Made by a program: the position numbers and the translations under genes. Below the pieces are notes generated by a model, which saw only the letters and a program-made list of their open reading frames with translations, was not told the DNA's origin and did no database searches. From assembly GCF_000231055.2 (NCBI RefSeq), contig NZ_CM001466.1:1356900-1420899 (forward strand): a stretch of 64,000 nt of DNA, read 5' to 3'. How positions within the stretch are numbered: the stretch's first letter is position 1; every line of letters begins with the position of its first letter. This stretch comes from Saccharomonospora azurea NA-128 (GTDB lineage Bacteria > Actinomycetota > Actinomycetes > Mycobacteriales > Pseudonocardiaceae). Of the stretch, positions 49,656 through 57,913 are shown in pieces.

Positions 49656-50255
49656 CTAGCCGACCGCCGGATGCGCCCGGCGGGAGAACAGCGCCGCCAA
49701 GCCGTGCACGCGAGGACGTGGCGCCGCGGGCTGCACTCGACGAAGCCCGACGTCATGCCGCGCCGGGGGCGCCCCGGCCAGCGCCTGCGCCACTGCCGCG
49801 CGGACACCGTCGACGATCTCGGTCTGCCCGAGGGGACGGCCGTTGCGCGCGGACATGTTGCCGAGGAAGACGTGCTGGACAGCCCGGCCGACAGCCTGCT
49901 CCGGCACCGCCCCGACATCGCTCATCGAGCGCACGTCGACCACCGGAGCCATCGGGGACAGCAGCGGCTCCACCGCGTTCATGACGGCCGGCCGGTCCGC
50001 GTCGTGCAGCCACACGACGACCAGGTCGACGAACTCACCGTCCAACGCCCTGTCGACGTCGCGGACCAAGGCCTCCGGCTCGTCCCATCGCGCCTCCACC
50101 CAGATCGCCCGACCGGTGGGATGAGTCACCTCGTCTGCGGGTACCGGCACGTACCGGCGGCTAGGCTGCACGACGCGCCAACCGTCGCTCACCAGGTCGC
50201 GCGCGACGTCACTCAACATGCCGGCCCCAGTGAGAATCAACGCTGTCCGATCCAC
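49656..50255 (-). CDS. NAD(P)-binding Rossmann-type protein of unknown function
   Basis: The 199-residue protein opens MDRTALILTGAGMLSDVARD, a dinucleotide-binding turn of the short-chain-dehydrogenase-like type, followed by GWRVVQPSRRY. The SDR catalytic Tyr-x3-Lys is not evident, so it may bind a nucleotide without being a classical reductase. It is convergent with the GNAT operon and downstream of polA on the same strand. Confidence 0.65.
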   Translation of the reverse strand: MDRTALILTGAGMLSDVARDLVSDGWRVVQPSRRYVPVPADEVTHPTGRAIWVEARWDEPEALVRDVDRALDGEFVDLVVVWLHDADRPAVMNAVEPLLSPMAPVVDVRSMSDVGAVPEQAVGRAVQHVFLGNMSARNGRPLGQTEIVDGVRAAVAQALAGAPPARHDVGLRRVQPAAPRPRVHGLAALFSRRAHPAVG

Positions 50256-50339
50256 TTTCAGGAGTTACCCGAACGGGCGAACCAGCAATCCTGTCCGGCT
50301 TGTGACGTCGTTCTCCCGGCGTTCTCCCGGCTCCACGGC

Positions 50340-53042
50340 TCAGTGCGCGGCGTCGTTCCAGGAACGGCCGTAGCCCACCGACACCTCCAACGGCACCGAC
50401 AGCGCGTACGCCGAGCCCATCTCCTCGCGCACGAGACGCTCCACCACCTCGTGCTCGCCCTCGGCGATCTCCAGCACCAGTTCGTCGTGCACCTGGAGCA
50501 GGACACGGCTGCGGAGCTCCTGTGCCGTGAGTGCGCGGTGCACGCCGAGCATGGCGACCTTGATGATGTCCGCCGCACTGCCCTGGATCGGTGCGTTGAG
50601 CGCCATGCGCTCCGCCATCTCACGCCGTTGCCGGTTGTCGCTCGTGAGATCGGGCAGGTACCGGCGGCGGCCGAAGATGGTCTGCGTGTAGCCGTCCTTG
50701 GCCGCGCGGTCGACCACACTGTGAAGGTAGTCGCGCACGCCCCCGAAGCGCAGGAAGTACTCGTCCATCAGCGCCCGCGCCTCCTCCGTCGAGATGCGCA
50801 ACTGCTGCGACAACCCGTACGCGGAGAGCCCGTACGCGAGCCCGTAGTTCATCGCCTTGATCTTGGCGCGCTGCTCGCCGGTGACCTCGGTGGGTTCGAC
50901 GTCGAACACCCGCGCCGCCGTCGAGGCGTGGAAGTCGAAGCCCGACTGGAACGAGTCGATGAGCGCCTCGTCGTTCGACAGGTGCGCCATGATGCGCATC
51001 TCGATCTGGCTGTAGTCGGCGGTCATGAGCTCGGCGTAGCCCTCCCCGACCACGAACGCGTCGCGAATGCGCCGCCCCTCCTCGGTGCGCACCGGGATGT
51101 TCTGCAGGTTGGGCTCCACCGACGACAGCCGACCGGTCGCCGCGATCGTCTGGTGCAGCGTCGTGTGGATCCGGCCGTCGTCGGCGATCGACTTGATCAG
51201 CCCTTCGACCGTGCTGCGCAACCTGGTGGCGTCGCGGTGTTCGAGCAGGTGCTGCAGGAACGGGTGTTCCGTCTTCTCGAACAGAGTCTGCAGCGCGTCC
51301 GCGTCGGTGGTGTAGCCGGTCTTGGTGCGCTTCGTCTTCGGCATGCCGAGCTCGTCGAAGAGCACCACCTGCAACTGCTTCGGCGACCCGAGGTTGATCT
51401 GCTTGCCGATCACCTCGTACGCCTGCTCGGTGGCCTGCTTGACACGGCTCGCGTAGTGCGCCTCGAGCGAGGTAAGCGCGTCGGCGTCCACCGCGATACC
51501 GGCCGCCTCCAGCTCCGTGATCACCAGCAGCAGCGGCAGTTCGATGTCGCTCAGCAGCTCGGTTCCGCCGGTGGCGGTGAGCTCGTCGGACAGCGCCGAC
51601 GACAGTTCGAGGATCGCCCTCGCCCGCACCAGCTCGTCGTGCACCACCTTGCTGTCGGCGTCCGTGTCGAGCAGGGACAGCTGCCCGTCGTTCCCGCTCT
51701 CCGAGCGCAACTCGCGGCGCAGGTAGCGCAACACGAGGTCGTCCAGCCCGAACGACCGCTGCCCGGGCCTCACGAGGTAGGCGGCGAGCTCGGTGTCCAT
51801 GACCAGGCCCGCGAGCCGCCAGCCCCGCGCCCGCAACGCGTGCAGCGGAGTCTTGAGCGAGTGGCCCACCTTGCGCACGTTCTCGTCGGCAAGCCACGCG
51901 GCGAGCGCACGCTCGTCCTCCTCGGTGAGGGTGGTGACGTCGAGGTAGGCGCCCTCGCCGTCCGGAGCCGCGAGGCTGATCGACTGCACGTCCGACGAGA
52001 CGGACGATCCCGTGGTGGCGAAGGCGAGGCCCACCTTCGCCCCCGACGGCGCGTGCCGTGTCAGCCAGTCGGCCACAGTGCCCGGTTCCAGCGCGGATCC
52101 CGCGACCTCGAAACCGGAGTCGGCCTCCGGCTCGGCACTCGACAGCGAGGCGAACAGGCGGTCGCGCAGTACCCGGAACTCGAGCTCGTCGAACAGGCGG
52201 TGCACCGCGTCCCGGTCCCAGGGGCGCACCGCGAGGTCGTCAGGCCCCAGCTCCAGCGGCACGTCGCGCACCAGCTCCGTGAGCCGGCGGTTCATCATCA
52301 CCGAGTCGAGGTGACTCCGAAGCGCGTCGCCCACCTTTCCCTTGACCTCGTCGACGCGGTCGATCAGCTCGCCGAGCGAGCCGAACTGACGCACCCACTT
52401 GGCCGCCGTCTTCTCCCCCACACCGGGGATGCCCGGCAGGTTGTCGGAGGGGTCCCCGCGCAGCGCCGCGAAGTCGGGGTACTGCACCGGCGAGAGCCCG
52501 TACTTCTCCTGCACCCCGGCGGGGTCGAACCGCACCAGGTCGGAGACGCCCTTCCGCGGGTACAGCACGGTGACCGAGTCGTTGACCAGCTGCAACGCGT
52601 CCCGATCGCCGGTACAGATGAGGACCTCGTAGTCGTCGCCCGCCTGCGTGGTGAGGGTCGCGATCAGGTCGTCGGCCTCGTAGCCCTCCTTCGCCAGCAC
52701 GGGGATCGAGAGCGCGGCGAGGATCTCCTTGATGAGCTCGACCTGCCCGCGGAACTCGTCGGGCGTCGCGGTCCTGTTGGCCTTGTAGTCGGCGAACGTC
52801 TCGGCACGGAACGTCTTGCGCGAGACGTCGAACGCCACGGCCACGTGTGTCGGGGCCTCGTCCCGCAGGAGGTTGATCAGCATGGAGGTGAACCCGAACA
52901 CCGCGTTGGTGACCTGACCGGTCGACGTCTGGAACCGGTCGGCCGGGACCGCGAAGAACGCGCGATAGGCCATCGAGTGGCCGTCGATCAGCAACAGCCG
53001 CGGTGTGTCGTTGGCAACGGAGGTGTTCTGCTTGGGGCTCAC
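50340..53042 (-). CDS. polA: DNA polymerase I
   Basis: Pol I has repair and Okazaki-fragment functions. The 900-residue protein has a 5'-3' exonuclease domain (LLLIDGHSMAYRAFFA, EADDLIATL, GIPGVGEKTAAKW, residues 1-300). A middle 3'-5' exonuclease-like domain lacks the usual DEDD catalytic set, as in mycobacteria. The polymerase domain has motif A ADYSQIEMRIMAHL, motif B region KAMNYGLAYGLSAYGL and motif C QVHDELVLEI. The GTG at 53042 has TAGACT 7 bases upstream, so it is probably leaderless. A weak PafBC-like element (CTGTCGCAC) lies 8 bases before that -10. Confidence 0.97.
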   Translation of the reverse strand: MSPKQNTSVANDTPRLLLIDGHSMAYRAFFAVPADRFQTSTGQVTNAVFGFTSMLINLLRDEAPTHVAVAFDVSRKTFRAETFADYKANRTATPDEFRGQVELIKEILAALSIPVLAKEGYEADDLIATLTTQAGDDYEVLICTGDRDALQLVNDSVTVLYPRKGVSDLVRFDPAGVQEKYGLSPVQYPDFAALRGDPSDNLPGIPGVGEKTAAKWVRQFGSLGELIDRVDEVKGKVGDALRSHLDSVMMNRRLTELVRDVPLELGPDDLAVRPWDRDAVHRLFDELEFRVLRDRLFASLSSAEPEADSGFEVAGSALEPGTVADWLTRHAPSGAKVGLAFATTGSSVSSDVQSISLAAPDGEGAYLDVTTLTEEDERALAAWLADENVRKVGHSLKTPLHALRARGWRLAGLVMDTELAAYLVRPGQRSFGLDDLVLRYLRRELRSESGNDGQLSLLDTDADSKVVHDELVRARAILELSSALSDELTATGGTELLSDIELPLLLVITELEAAGIAVDADALTSLEAHYASRVKQATEQAYEVIGKQINLGSPKQLQVVLFDELGMPKTKRTKTGYTTDADALQTLFEKTEHPFLQHLLEHRDATRLRSTVEGLIKSIADDGRIHTTLHQTIAATGRLSSVEPNLQNIPVRTEEGRRIRDAFVVGEGYAELMTADYSQIEMRIMAHLSNDEALIDSFQSGFDFHASTAARVFDVEPTEVTGEQRAKIKAMNYGLAYGLSAYGLSQQLRISTEEARALMDEYFLRFGGVRDYLHSVVDRAAKDGYTQTIFGRRRYLPDLTSDNRQRREMAERMALNAPIQGSAADIIKVAMLGVHRALTAQELRSRVLLQVHDELVLEIAEGEHEVVERLVREEMGSAYALSVPLEVSVGYGRSWNDAAH

Positions 53043-53124
53043 GCCCGTGAGTCTAGGGTGAGGGTGCGACAGCCTCACTGCGCGTCGACCTCCGAACCAG
53101 AACAGCCGAGCACCAGGGAGCCAC

Positions 53125-53568
53125 GTGGTGACCGAGAACCCCTCCGAGCAGCTCAGCGCGCTTCTCGCCGGCGTCTCCCCCGAGATCGCCGAGCAGCAGC
53201 TCAACGACAAGCTCGGCATCACGTTCGTGGATCTCACCGCCGAACGCGTGAGCGCGGTCATGCCGGTCAAGGGAAATCTTCAGCCCTTCGGGCTACTGCA
53301 CGGGGGCGCCAACGCTGTGCTGGCCGAGTCGCTCGGCTCGATCCTCGCGGCGTTGAACGCGGGCCCCGACCGGGTTGCTGTGGGCCTGGAGTTGTCGTGC
53401 ACCCACCACCGTGCCGTGACGTCCGGGTCCGTCACGGGAGTGGCCACCCCGCTCCACGTCGGGCGGTCGACGGTGACCTCGGAGATCACCATCACCGACG
53501 ACGAAGGCAAGCGCACCTGCAGCGCGCGACTCACCTGTGTCGTGCGCGACCGCAAACCCGGCGCCTGA
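53125..53568 (+). CDS. PaaI-type hotdog-fold thioesterase
   Basis: This 147-residue hotdog protein has LQPFGLLHGGANAVLAESLG, the motif region of PaaI/4HBT thioesterases in which HGG and the following Glu or Asp act on acyl-CoA. It diverges from polA. Two adjacent GTGs (53125 and 53128) follow GGGAG. The acyl-CoA substrate is unknown. Confidence 0.9.
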   Translation: MVTENPSEQLSALLAGVSPEIAEQQLNDKLGITFVDLTAERVSAVMPVKGNLQPFGLLHGGANAVLAESLGSILAALNAGPDRVAVGLELSCTHHRAVTSGSVTGVATPLHVGRSTVTSEITITDDEGKRTCSARLTCVVRDRKPGA

Positions 53569-53764
53569 GACGTCACTGGCGGCTCCGTTCGCACCGCCCC
53601 CCGATACGGTGAAGAACGTCTTTCGTCACCACGAGCGACAGCGGTGAACGCGCAGCTCAACCGGGCTTACCCCGGTCGACGTGACGGGAGGCCCGTCTCG
53701 CGGGCGCTCCCTGGCCGTCGAGAATGCTCGCTCGGGGTTTTCCGCCACGGCTAGCCTGTGCGCC

Positions 53765-55132
53765 ATGAGCTCCCGCGATCACCTTCGGGCCGTCGACCCG
53801 TCCGACGGCCCGGATCCGGCCGACATCCACTACCGCGAGTTGCTGGGCGCCGACCGGCTCGCCCCGCTTCGGCTGCCCGCCGAGTCGACGCTGGCCGACG
53901 CGGCCCGCCGGAGCCCGCTGTTGGCCGTGACCCGGGCACTCGCCCTGTGGGTCGGCGACGGGCGTCGCGTGGACGACGAGACTGGGACACTGAGCGCGGA
54001 CGATGCCCGCACCGCGGCGGCCGATCTGTCCAACACGGACGGTGTGACCACCGCAATCCCTGTCACGACACGCGATGTGGCACAACACTGGGAGCTCGCC
54101 GACGACCTGGGATTCATCGACATCGGCGAGGCGAGCGCCACCATGGCGTCCGGAGTGGACGATTGGCCCGACGGCGACGACGGCACCGTGCTCGATGTGT
54201 GGAAGCAGGCGTTCGCTTCTCTCTGCGCCTGGAGTGCGGCGCTCGACGTCGAGCTGGCCGGCGAACCGAGCCTCCGGTTGCAGGGCGCGGGCGCCACGGT
54301 GCTGCCGCTGTTCGCGGCCCGGGAGAACGGCCTGAGCCGAGCCGAGCTGAGTGCGATGGTGCACGAGGTCGCGGTGATCGACGCCGACGGCGAGTGGTCC
54401 GAGGACGGGTGGCAGAGGTGGGTGTCCGTGCACGGCGATCCCGCCGAGACCCTCTACGACCGGCTCGCGTCACTCGGGGCGGTGGAGCGGACCGACGAGA
54501 CGGTCCGGCTGACACCTCTGGGCCTGTACGCGCTGTGGTCGGAGGTGCACACGGAAGTCGACATCCCGCTCCTGCCGGCGGCCGAGCAGATGTGCGCGAC
54601 CGACATGGTGTCGATCGCGCTGCTCGGCACCGACGAGCAGGTCAGGGCGGAGTGGCAGGCGTGGTCGTCGACCAGGGAGCCGGTCGACGCGGCGCGAGAG
54701 CTCGCCGCGGTCGCCGCCGAGGGGAGCCCCGGTGAGCGCGCGTCGGCGGTCGCGTTGCTGCACGAGCTCGGCGCCGACGTCCACGACGTGTGGCGCGATC
54801 TGCTCGGCGTGGCCCCGCTGCGGCCCTATGCGAAGCAGGCGTTGAGCGAAGCCGTGGGCGGGAATGCGGAGTGGAACCTGACCGACCACGACGTCGCGTG
54901 GCTGACAGCCGACATGTTCTGCGACGTCGACGTCGACAATCCGCCGGAAGGGATCGGGGATCTGCTGTCGTCCACGGTTCACGCGGGTGAGGAGAGCGTC
55001 TTCGAGGTGTTGTGGAAACTGGACCATCCGGGCGCACCTGACACTCTGCGCGTGATCGGCCGGTACCACCCTGACAAGAAGGTGGCGAAGGCCGCCCGTA
55101 AGGCCGCGTTCAAGGTCGAGCGCGCCGGTTGA
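53765..55132 (+). CDS. Large actinobacterial protein of unknown function
   Basis: The 455-residue soluble acidic protein has an N-terminal half of predicted helices and a winged-helix-like region around LYDRLASLGAVERTDETVRL. Its C-terminal part has short helical repeats (ERASAVALLHELGADVHDVW, PDKKVAKAARKAAFKVERAG) suggestive of HEAT-like packing. No catalytic motif is recognisable. TAGCCT ends 7 bases before the ATG at 53765, a leaderless promoter arrangement. It stands alone between the thioesterase and pdtaR. Confidence 0.75.
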   Translation: MSSRDHLRAVDPSDGPDPADIHYRELLGADRLAPLRLPAESTLADAARRSPLLAVTRALALWVGDGRRVDDETGTLSADDARTAAADLSNTDGVTTAIPVTTRDVAQHWELADDLGFIDIGEASATMASGVDDWPDGDDGTVLDVWKQAFASLCAWSAALDVELAGEPSLRLQGAGATVLPLFAARENGLSRAELSAMVHEVAVIDADGEWSEDGWQRWVSVHGDPAETLYDRLASLGAVERTDETVRLTPLGLYALWSEVHTEVDIPLLPAAEQMCATDMVSIALLGTDEQVRAEWQAWSSTREPVDAARELAAVAAEGSPGERASAVALLHELGADVHDVWRDLLGVAPLRPYAKQALSEAVGGNAEWNLTDHDVAWLTADMFCDVDVDNPPEGIGDLLSSTVHAGEESVFEVLWKLDHPGAPDTLRVIGRYHPDKKVAKAARKAAFKVERAG

Positions 55133-55186
55133 CGTGGCGGCGGGCGGATCCACGTCCACCCGCCTGCCGTGTCCCTACTTGCCGTC

Positions 55187-55801
55187 CTACTTGCCGACGT
55201 TCTCGATGACCGCCTCGGCGACGGCCTTCATGGTGGTCCTGCGGTCCATGGCGGTGCGCTGGATCCAGCGGAACGCGTCCGGCTCGCTGAGGCCCTGGTG
55301 GGTCATGAGCAAGCCCTTGGCGCGGTCGATGGTCTTGCGCGTCTCGAGGCGGTCGGTGAGTCCGGCGACCTCGGCTTCCAGCGCCTGCAGCTCGGCGAAG
55401 CGACTCACCGCGAGCTCGATGGCGGGCACGAGGTCGCGCTTGGCGAAGGGCTTCACGAGGTAGGCCATCGTGCCGGCCTCGCGCGCGCGTTCGACCAGGT
55501 CGCGCTGGCTGAAGGCGGTAAGGATGACGACGGGAGCGATACGGTCGCCGGTGATCTTCGCAGCTGCCTCGATGCCGTCGAGTTTCGGCATCTTGACGTC
55601 GAGGATCACGAGGTCGGGTTTGAGCTCTCCGGCCAACTTGATGGCCTCTTCCCCGTCGCCCGCTTCGCCGACCACCTCGTAGCCTTCTTCGCGAAGCATT
55701 TCGACGAGGTCGAGACGGATCAGCGCCTCGTCTTCAGCGACGAGAACGCGGCGCTGCGGAGCGGGAGCGGCGTCGTTGGCCTCGGTAGCCGCTTCGGTCA
55801 C
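55187..55801 (-). CDS. pdtaR: ANTAR-domain response regulator (PdtaR-like)
   Basis: This receiver-plus-RNA-binding antiterminator is phosphorylated by PdtaS in mycobacteria. The 204-residue protein has a receiver domain (AEDEALIRLDLVEMLREEGY, phospho-Asp in LVILDVKMPKLDG, Lys in YLVKPFAKRDL) and a C-terminal ANTAR three-helix domain (TIDRAKGLLMTHQGLSEPDA with AFRWIQRTAMDRR). The GTG at 55801 follows AGGAGGAG. Upstream open codons are ignored. The cognate kinase is not in this window. Confidence 0.92.
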   Translation of the reverse strand: MTEAATEANDAAPAPQRRVLVAEDEALIRLDLVEMLREEGYEVVGEAGDGEEAIKLAGELKPDLVILDVKMPKLDGIEAAAKITGDRIAPVVILTAFSQRDLVERAREAGTMAYLVKPFAKRDLVPAIELAVSRFAELQALEAEVAGLTDRLETRKTIDRAKGLLMTHQGLSEPDAFRWIQRTAMDRRTTMKAVAEAVIENVGK

Positions 55802-55905
55802 CGGGCTCCTCCTGGGAACGATCGACGGGTATGGATGGTTGCGGTGTTCCGCCCTGTTGAGGTTACCGGTTATCGCCGGTCGCGTCGGGATGGCGTTCAC
55901 CACGT

Positions 55906-55922
55906 GCTGTGACCGTCACAGC
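55906..55922. promoter_or_regulatory. 17-bp palindrome upstream of pdtaR
   Basis: GCTGTGACCGTCACAGC is an 8-1-8 perfect palindrome about 105 bp before the pdtaR start and 90 bp before the tRNA. Half-sites TGTGA/TCACA recall CRP sites, but the 3-bp spacing is wrong for CRP/GlxR. It is probably an operator for an unidentified dimeric regulator. Confidence 0.4.
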
Positions 55923-56011
55923 CACCCGCCACACACGCCGTCCAGCGACGTCACGAGGGCGCCAACCCCGGTGCCACTCGACCAAGCGACACGGAGTAAA
56001 CTGCCTACCAC

Positions 56012-56085
56012 GCCCCCGTAGCCCAATCGGCAGAGGCAGCGGACTCAAAATCCGTCCAGTGTGCGTTCGAGTCGCACCGGGGGCA
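56012..56085 (+). tRNA. tRNA-Leu (anticodon CAA), 74 nt, short variable loop
   Basis: A full cloverleaf folds: acceptor GCCCCCG/CGGGGGC, D-arm GCC...GGC, anticodon stem GCGGA/TCCGT with loop CTCAAAA (anticodon CAA, codon UUG), T-arm GTGCG-TTCGAGT-CGCAC and discriminator A. The variable loop is only 5 nt (CCAGT), whereas bacterial tRNA-Leu normally has a long variable arm. CCA is not encoded. TAAACT (55997-56002) is a likely -10. Confidence 0.93.
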
Positions 56086-56103
56086 CTCACTGTGACCACA
56101 CGA

Positions 56104-56142
56104 AACGGCCCCTCACCAGGCACGATGCGGTGAGGGGCCGTT
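56104..56142 (+). terminator. tRNA terminator
   Basis: AACGGCCCCTCACC (56104-56117) and GGTGAGGGGCCGTT (56129-56142) form a perfect 14-bp stem with an 11-nt loop, followed by CTTGTGTGG. Confidence 0.8.
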
Positions 56143-56150
56143 CTTGTGTG

Positions 56151-56190
56151 GTCCGGCTGTGTCCGGCTGTGTCCGGCTACGTCCCGCCGT
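56151..56190. repeat. 10-bp tandem repeat downstream of the tRNA
   Basis: GTCCGGCTGT is repeated at 56151 and 56161, then as GTCCGGCTAC (56171) and GTCCCGCCGT (56181), four head-to-tail units of decreasing similarity. They lie directly after the tRNA terminator. Confidence 0.7.
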
Positions 56191-56207
56191 CACCGGCTGG
56201 CTGCGGT

Positions 56208-56342
56208 CTATTCGCGGTCTCGGGCGGCTGCCATGGATGCCAAAACCGACAACTGCTCACGACGCTTGTCCTCCGGTCCGTGCATAAATTCGGCCCACCG
56301 GCCCCATTGGTCCGCCTGGCGCCGCCAGCAATCCCACGCACG
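56208..56342 (-). pseudogene. Short C-terminal gene fragment downstream of the tRNA
   Basis: A minus-strand frame bounded by TAA (56343-56345) and TAG (56208-56210) reads RAWDCWRRQADQWGRWAEFM followed by HGPEDKRREQLSVLASM and ends ARDRE. Its charged amphipathic composition is protein-like, but there is no start codon or upstream coding continuation. I read it as the tail of a lost gene, perhaps from an integrated element at the tRNA. The family is not recognised. Confidence 0.35.
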
Positions 56343-56360
56343 TTACAGCGACTACCAGCG

Positions 56361-57752
56361 TCAGGCAGCCGGGGTGTTCAGCACGTAGTCGCGCGAGGCG
56401 TGGACCTCGCGGCGCAGGGCTGGCAGCTCCACGTCGAGGACGTGGCCGTTCCACTTGCGTACCTCACCGTCGACGAGGACAGCACTGATGTTGCGGGCGT
56501 CGGAGCCCAGCACGACAGTGCCGATGGGGTCGTTGAGCGGCATGTTGTTGAGGTCCTCGGCCCGGATGACCAGCAGGTCGGCCTTCTTGCCCGGCGTGAG
56601 CGATCCGGTGACGCCCTCCAGGCCGTTGGTACGGGCACCCTGGAGGGTGGCGAAGTCCAGGACGTCGTGGGTGGTGATGCGGGCGGGCTGCTCGTCGGTG
56701 CCGTGGGCGGCGTTGACGGCCCGCATCCGCTGGATGGCGTGCAGGGTACGCATCTGCGTGAACATGTCGCTGACCAAGGCGACTTCGACGTCGATACTCA
56801 GCCCGGGGCGGATGCCGGCGGACAGGGCCTCGTCCACGGCGGGGATCGCGGTCTCCAGGCCGATCTGGGCGTCGGAGGTGGGGGCGAGCGCCACGGTGGT
56901 GCCGGTCTCCCCCATGGCCTTCCATGCTTCGGGAGTCAGTCCGGTGGCGTGGATGAGGGTGACGTCGGGGTTGAGGATGCCGTCCTCGGCCCAGCGCAGG
57001 ATCGCCTCGGAGGAGGCCTTACCGAAGACCGCGTCCACGCTCACTCCGATACCCAGGTCCTTCGCGACGCAGGCGAGGTCGGGACCGTAGGCGAGTGCCG
57101 GGCCGGCGATCTCGTCGGTGGCGAGCGTCGCCAGGCGCAGGGTCAGCAGCTGGTCGTCACTGCTGAAGTAGCGCTCCTTGAGGCGGGTCAGGTCGCCGGG
57201 CCACTGCTTGTCCCAGTCGCCGAAGTGCGGGCCCATTGAGGCGTGCACGCCGCGGATGCCGGTGTCGCGGAGAGCCTCGACTGCGGCGTCGGAGTGTTCC
57301 GGAGTCCGGGAGTTGTGGGAGAAGTCGAGCATGGTCGTGATGCCGCTGTCGATCGCGGTGAGGGCGGCCAGCTTGGTGCCGATGTACATGTCCTCTGGCC
57401 GGTAGACCGGGGCGTGTCCCGCCAGAGTGGACATGACGTAGGCGCCGAGGTCGTCGACGTCCGGCATGATGCGGCGCAGCTGGGCCTCCCAGGCGTGCCG
57501 GTGGGTGTCGACGAAGCCGGGGCTGAGGACGGAGCCGGAAGCGTCGACGACCACGGCGTCGCCGGGATCGATGTTCGGACCGATCGCGGTGATGGTGTCG
57601 CCATCGACGAGCAGGTCGGCGTCGTGCAGGACGCCGAGGGCGGGGTCCATGGTGACGATGGTCGCGCCGGTGAACAGGATGCGCCGTTCGTCCGCAGGGC
57701 GGCACCGGATCCGGTCGAGGACGGCGGCGCTGGTGGTGTCGTTGACGTTCAC
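56361..57752 (-). CDS. Amidohydrolase (TrzA/AtzA/cytosine-deaminase-like)
   Basis: This metal-dependent hydrolase or deaminase is of the chlorohydrolase/guanine-deaminase group. The 463-residue protein has the composite beta-domain (ILFTGATIVTMDPALGVLHD), the metal motif VDTHRHAWE (His84, His86), HASMGPHFGDW, the third His in TLIHATGLTPEAW, and the metal Asp in GLSIDVEVAL. SLTPGKKADLLVI returns to the beta-domain. The substrate is unknown; relatives act on heterocyclic amines. The GTG at 57752 fits the family; an upstream frame start is less likely. It is 161 bp downstream of the truncated amidohydrolase-Atu4866 gene. Confidence 0.87.
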   Translation of the reverse strand: MNVNDTTSAAVLDRIRCRPADERRILFTGATIVTMDPALGVLHDADLLVDGDTITAIGPNIDPGDAVVVDASGSVLSPGFVDTHRHAWEAQLRRIMPDVDDLGAYVMSTLAGHAPVYRPEDMYIGTKLAALTAIDSGITTMLDFSHNSRTPEHSDAAVEALRDTGIRGVHASMGPHFGDWDKQWPGDLTRLKERYFSSDDQLLTLRLATLATDEIAGPALAYGPDLACVAKDLGIGVSVDAVFGKASSEAILRWAEDGILNPDVTLIHATGLTPEAWKAMGETGTTVALAPTSDAQIGLETAIPAVDEALSAGIRPGLSIDVEVALVSDMFTQMRTLHAIQRMRAVNAAHGTDEQPARITTHDVLDFATLQGARTNGLEGVTGSLTPGKKADLLVIRAEDLNNMPLNDPIGTVVLGSDARNISAVLVDGEVRKWNGHVLDVELPALRREVHASRDYVLNTPAA

Positions 57753-57807
57753 GAGGGGATCTGCTTTCCGTAGCTCTCGGGGAGGGGTGGTGGGCTGTCG
57801 GCGCAGC

Positions 57808-57858
57808 TGCACTGCTCGGTTTCCGGTCCTGGTCGGGCCGACCAGGGCAGCCAGTGCA
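57808..57858. promoter_or_regulatory. Nested inverted repeats upstream of the amidohydrolase
   Basis: CCTGGTCGG-G-CCGACCAGG (57828-57846) is a 19-bp palindrome. It is flanked by TGCACTG (57808-57814) and CAGTGCA (57852-57858). It lies 56-106 bp before the amidohydrolase GTG. It may be an operator, or a stem that terminates the upstream gene's transcript. Confidence 0.45.
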
Positions 57859-57913
57859 CCGTTTGCCGGTGTCGCGTGCTCAGGACCAGGACGTGTACCG
57901 GCGCGACCGGCGG

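Noticed and set aside
49671-53612. A 1,313-codon plus-strand open frame opposite polA
   Set aside because: Same shadow effect; no recognisable motif, and it spans several real minus-strand features.
55906-55922. CRP/GlxR site
   Set aside because: Half-sites fit, but the spacer is 3 bp instead of 6; kept only as an unassigned palindrome.
56012-56085. tRNA 3' end as one half of an attL/attR pair
   Set aside because: I found no second copy of the tRNA 3' end within the window, nor an integrase gene.
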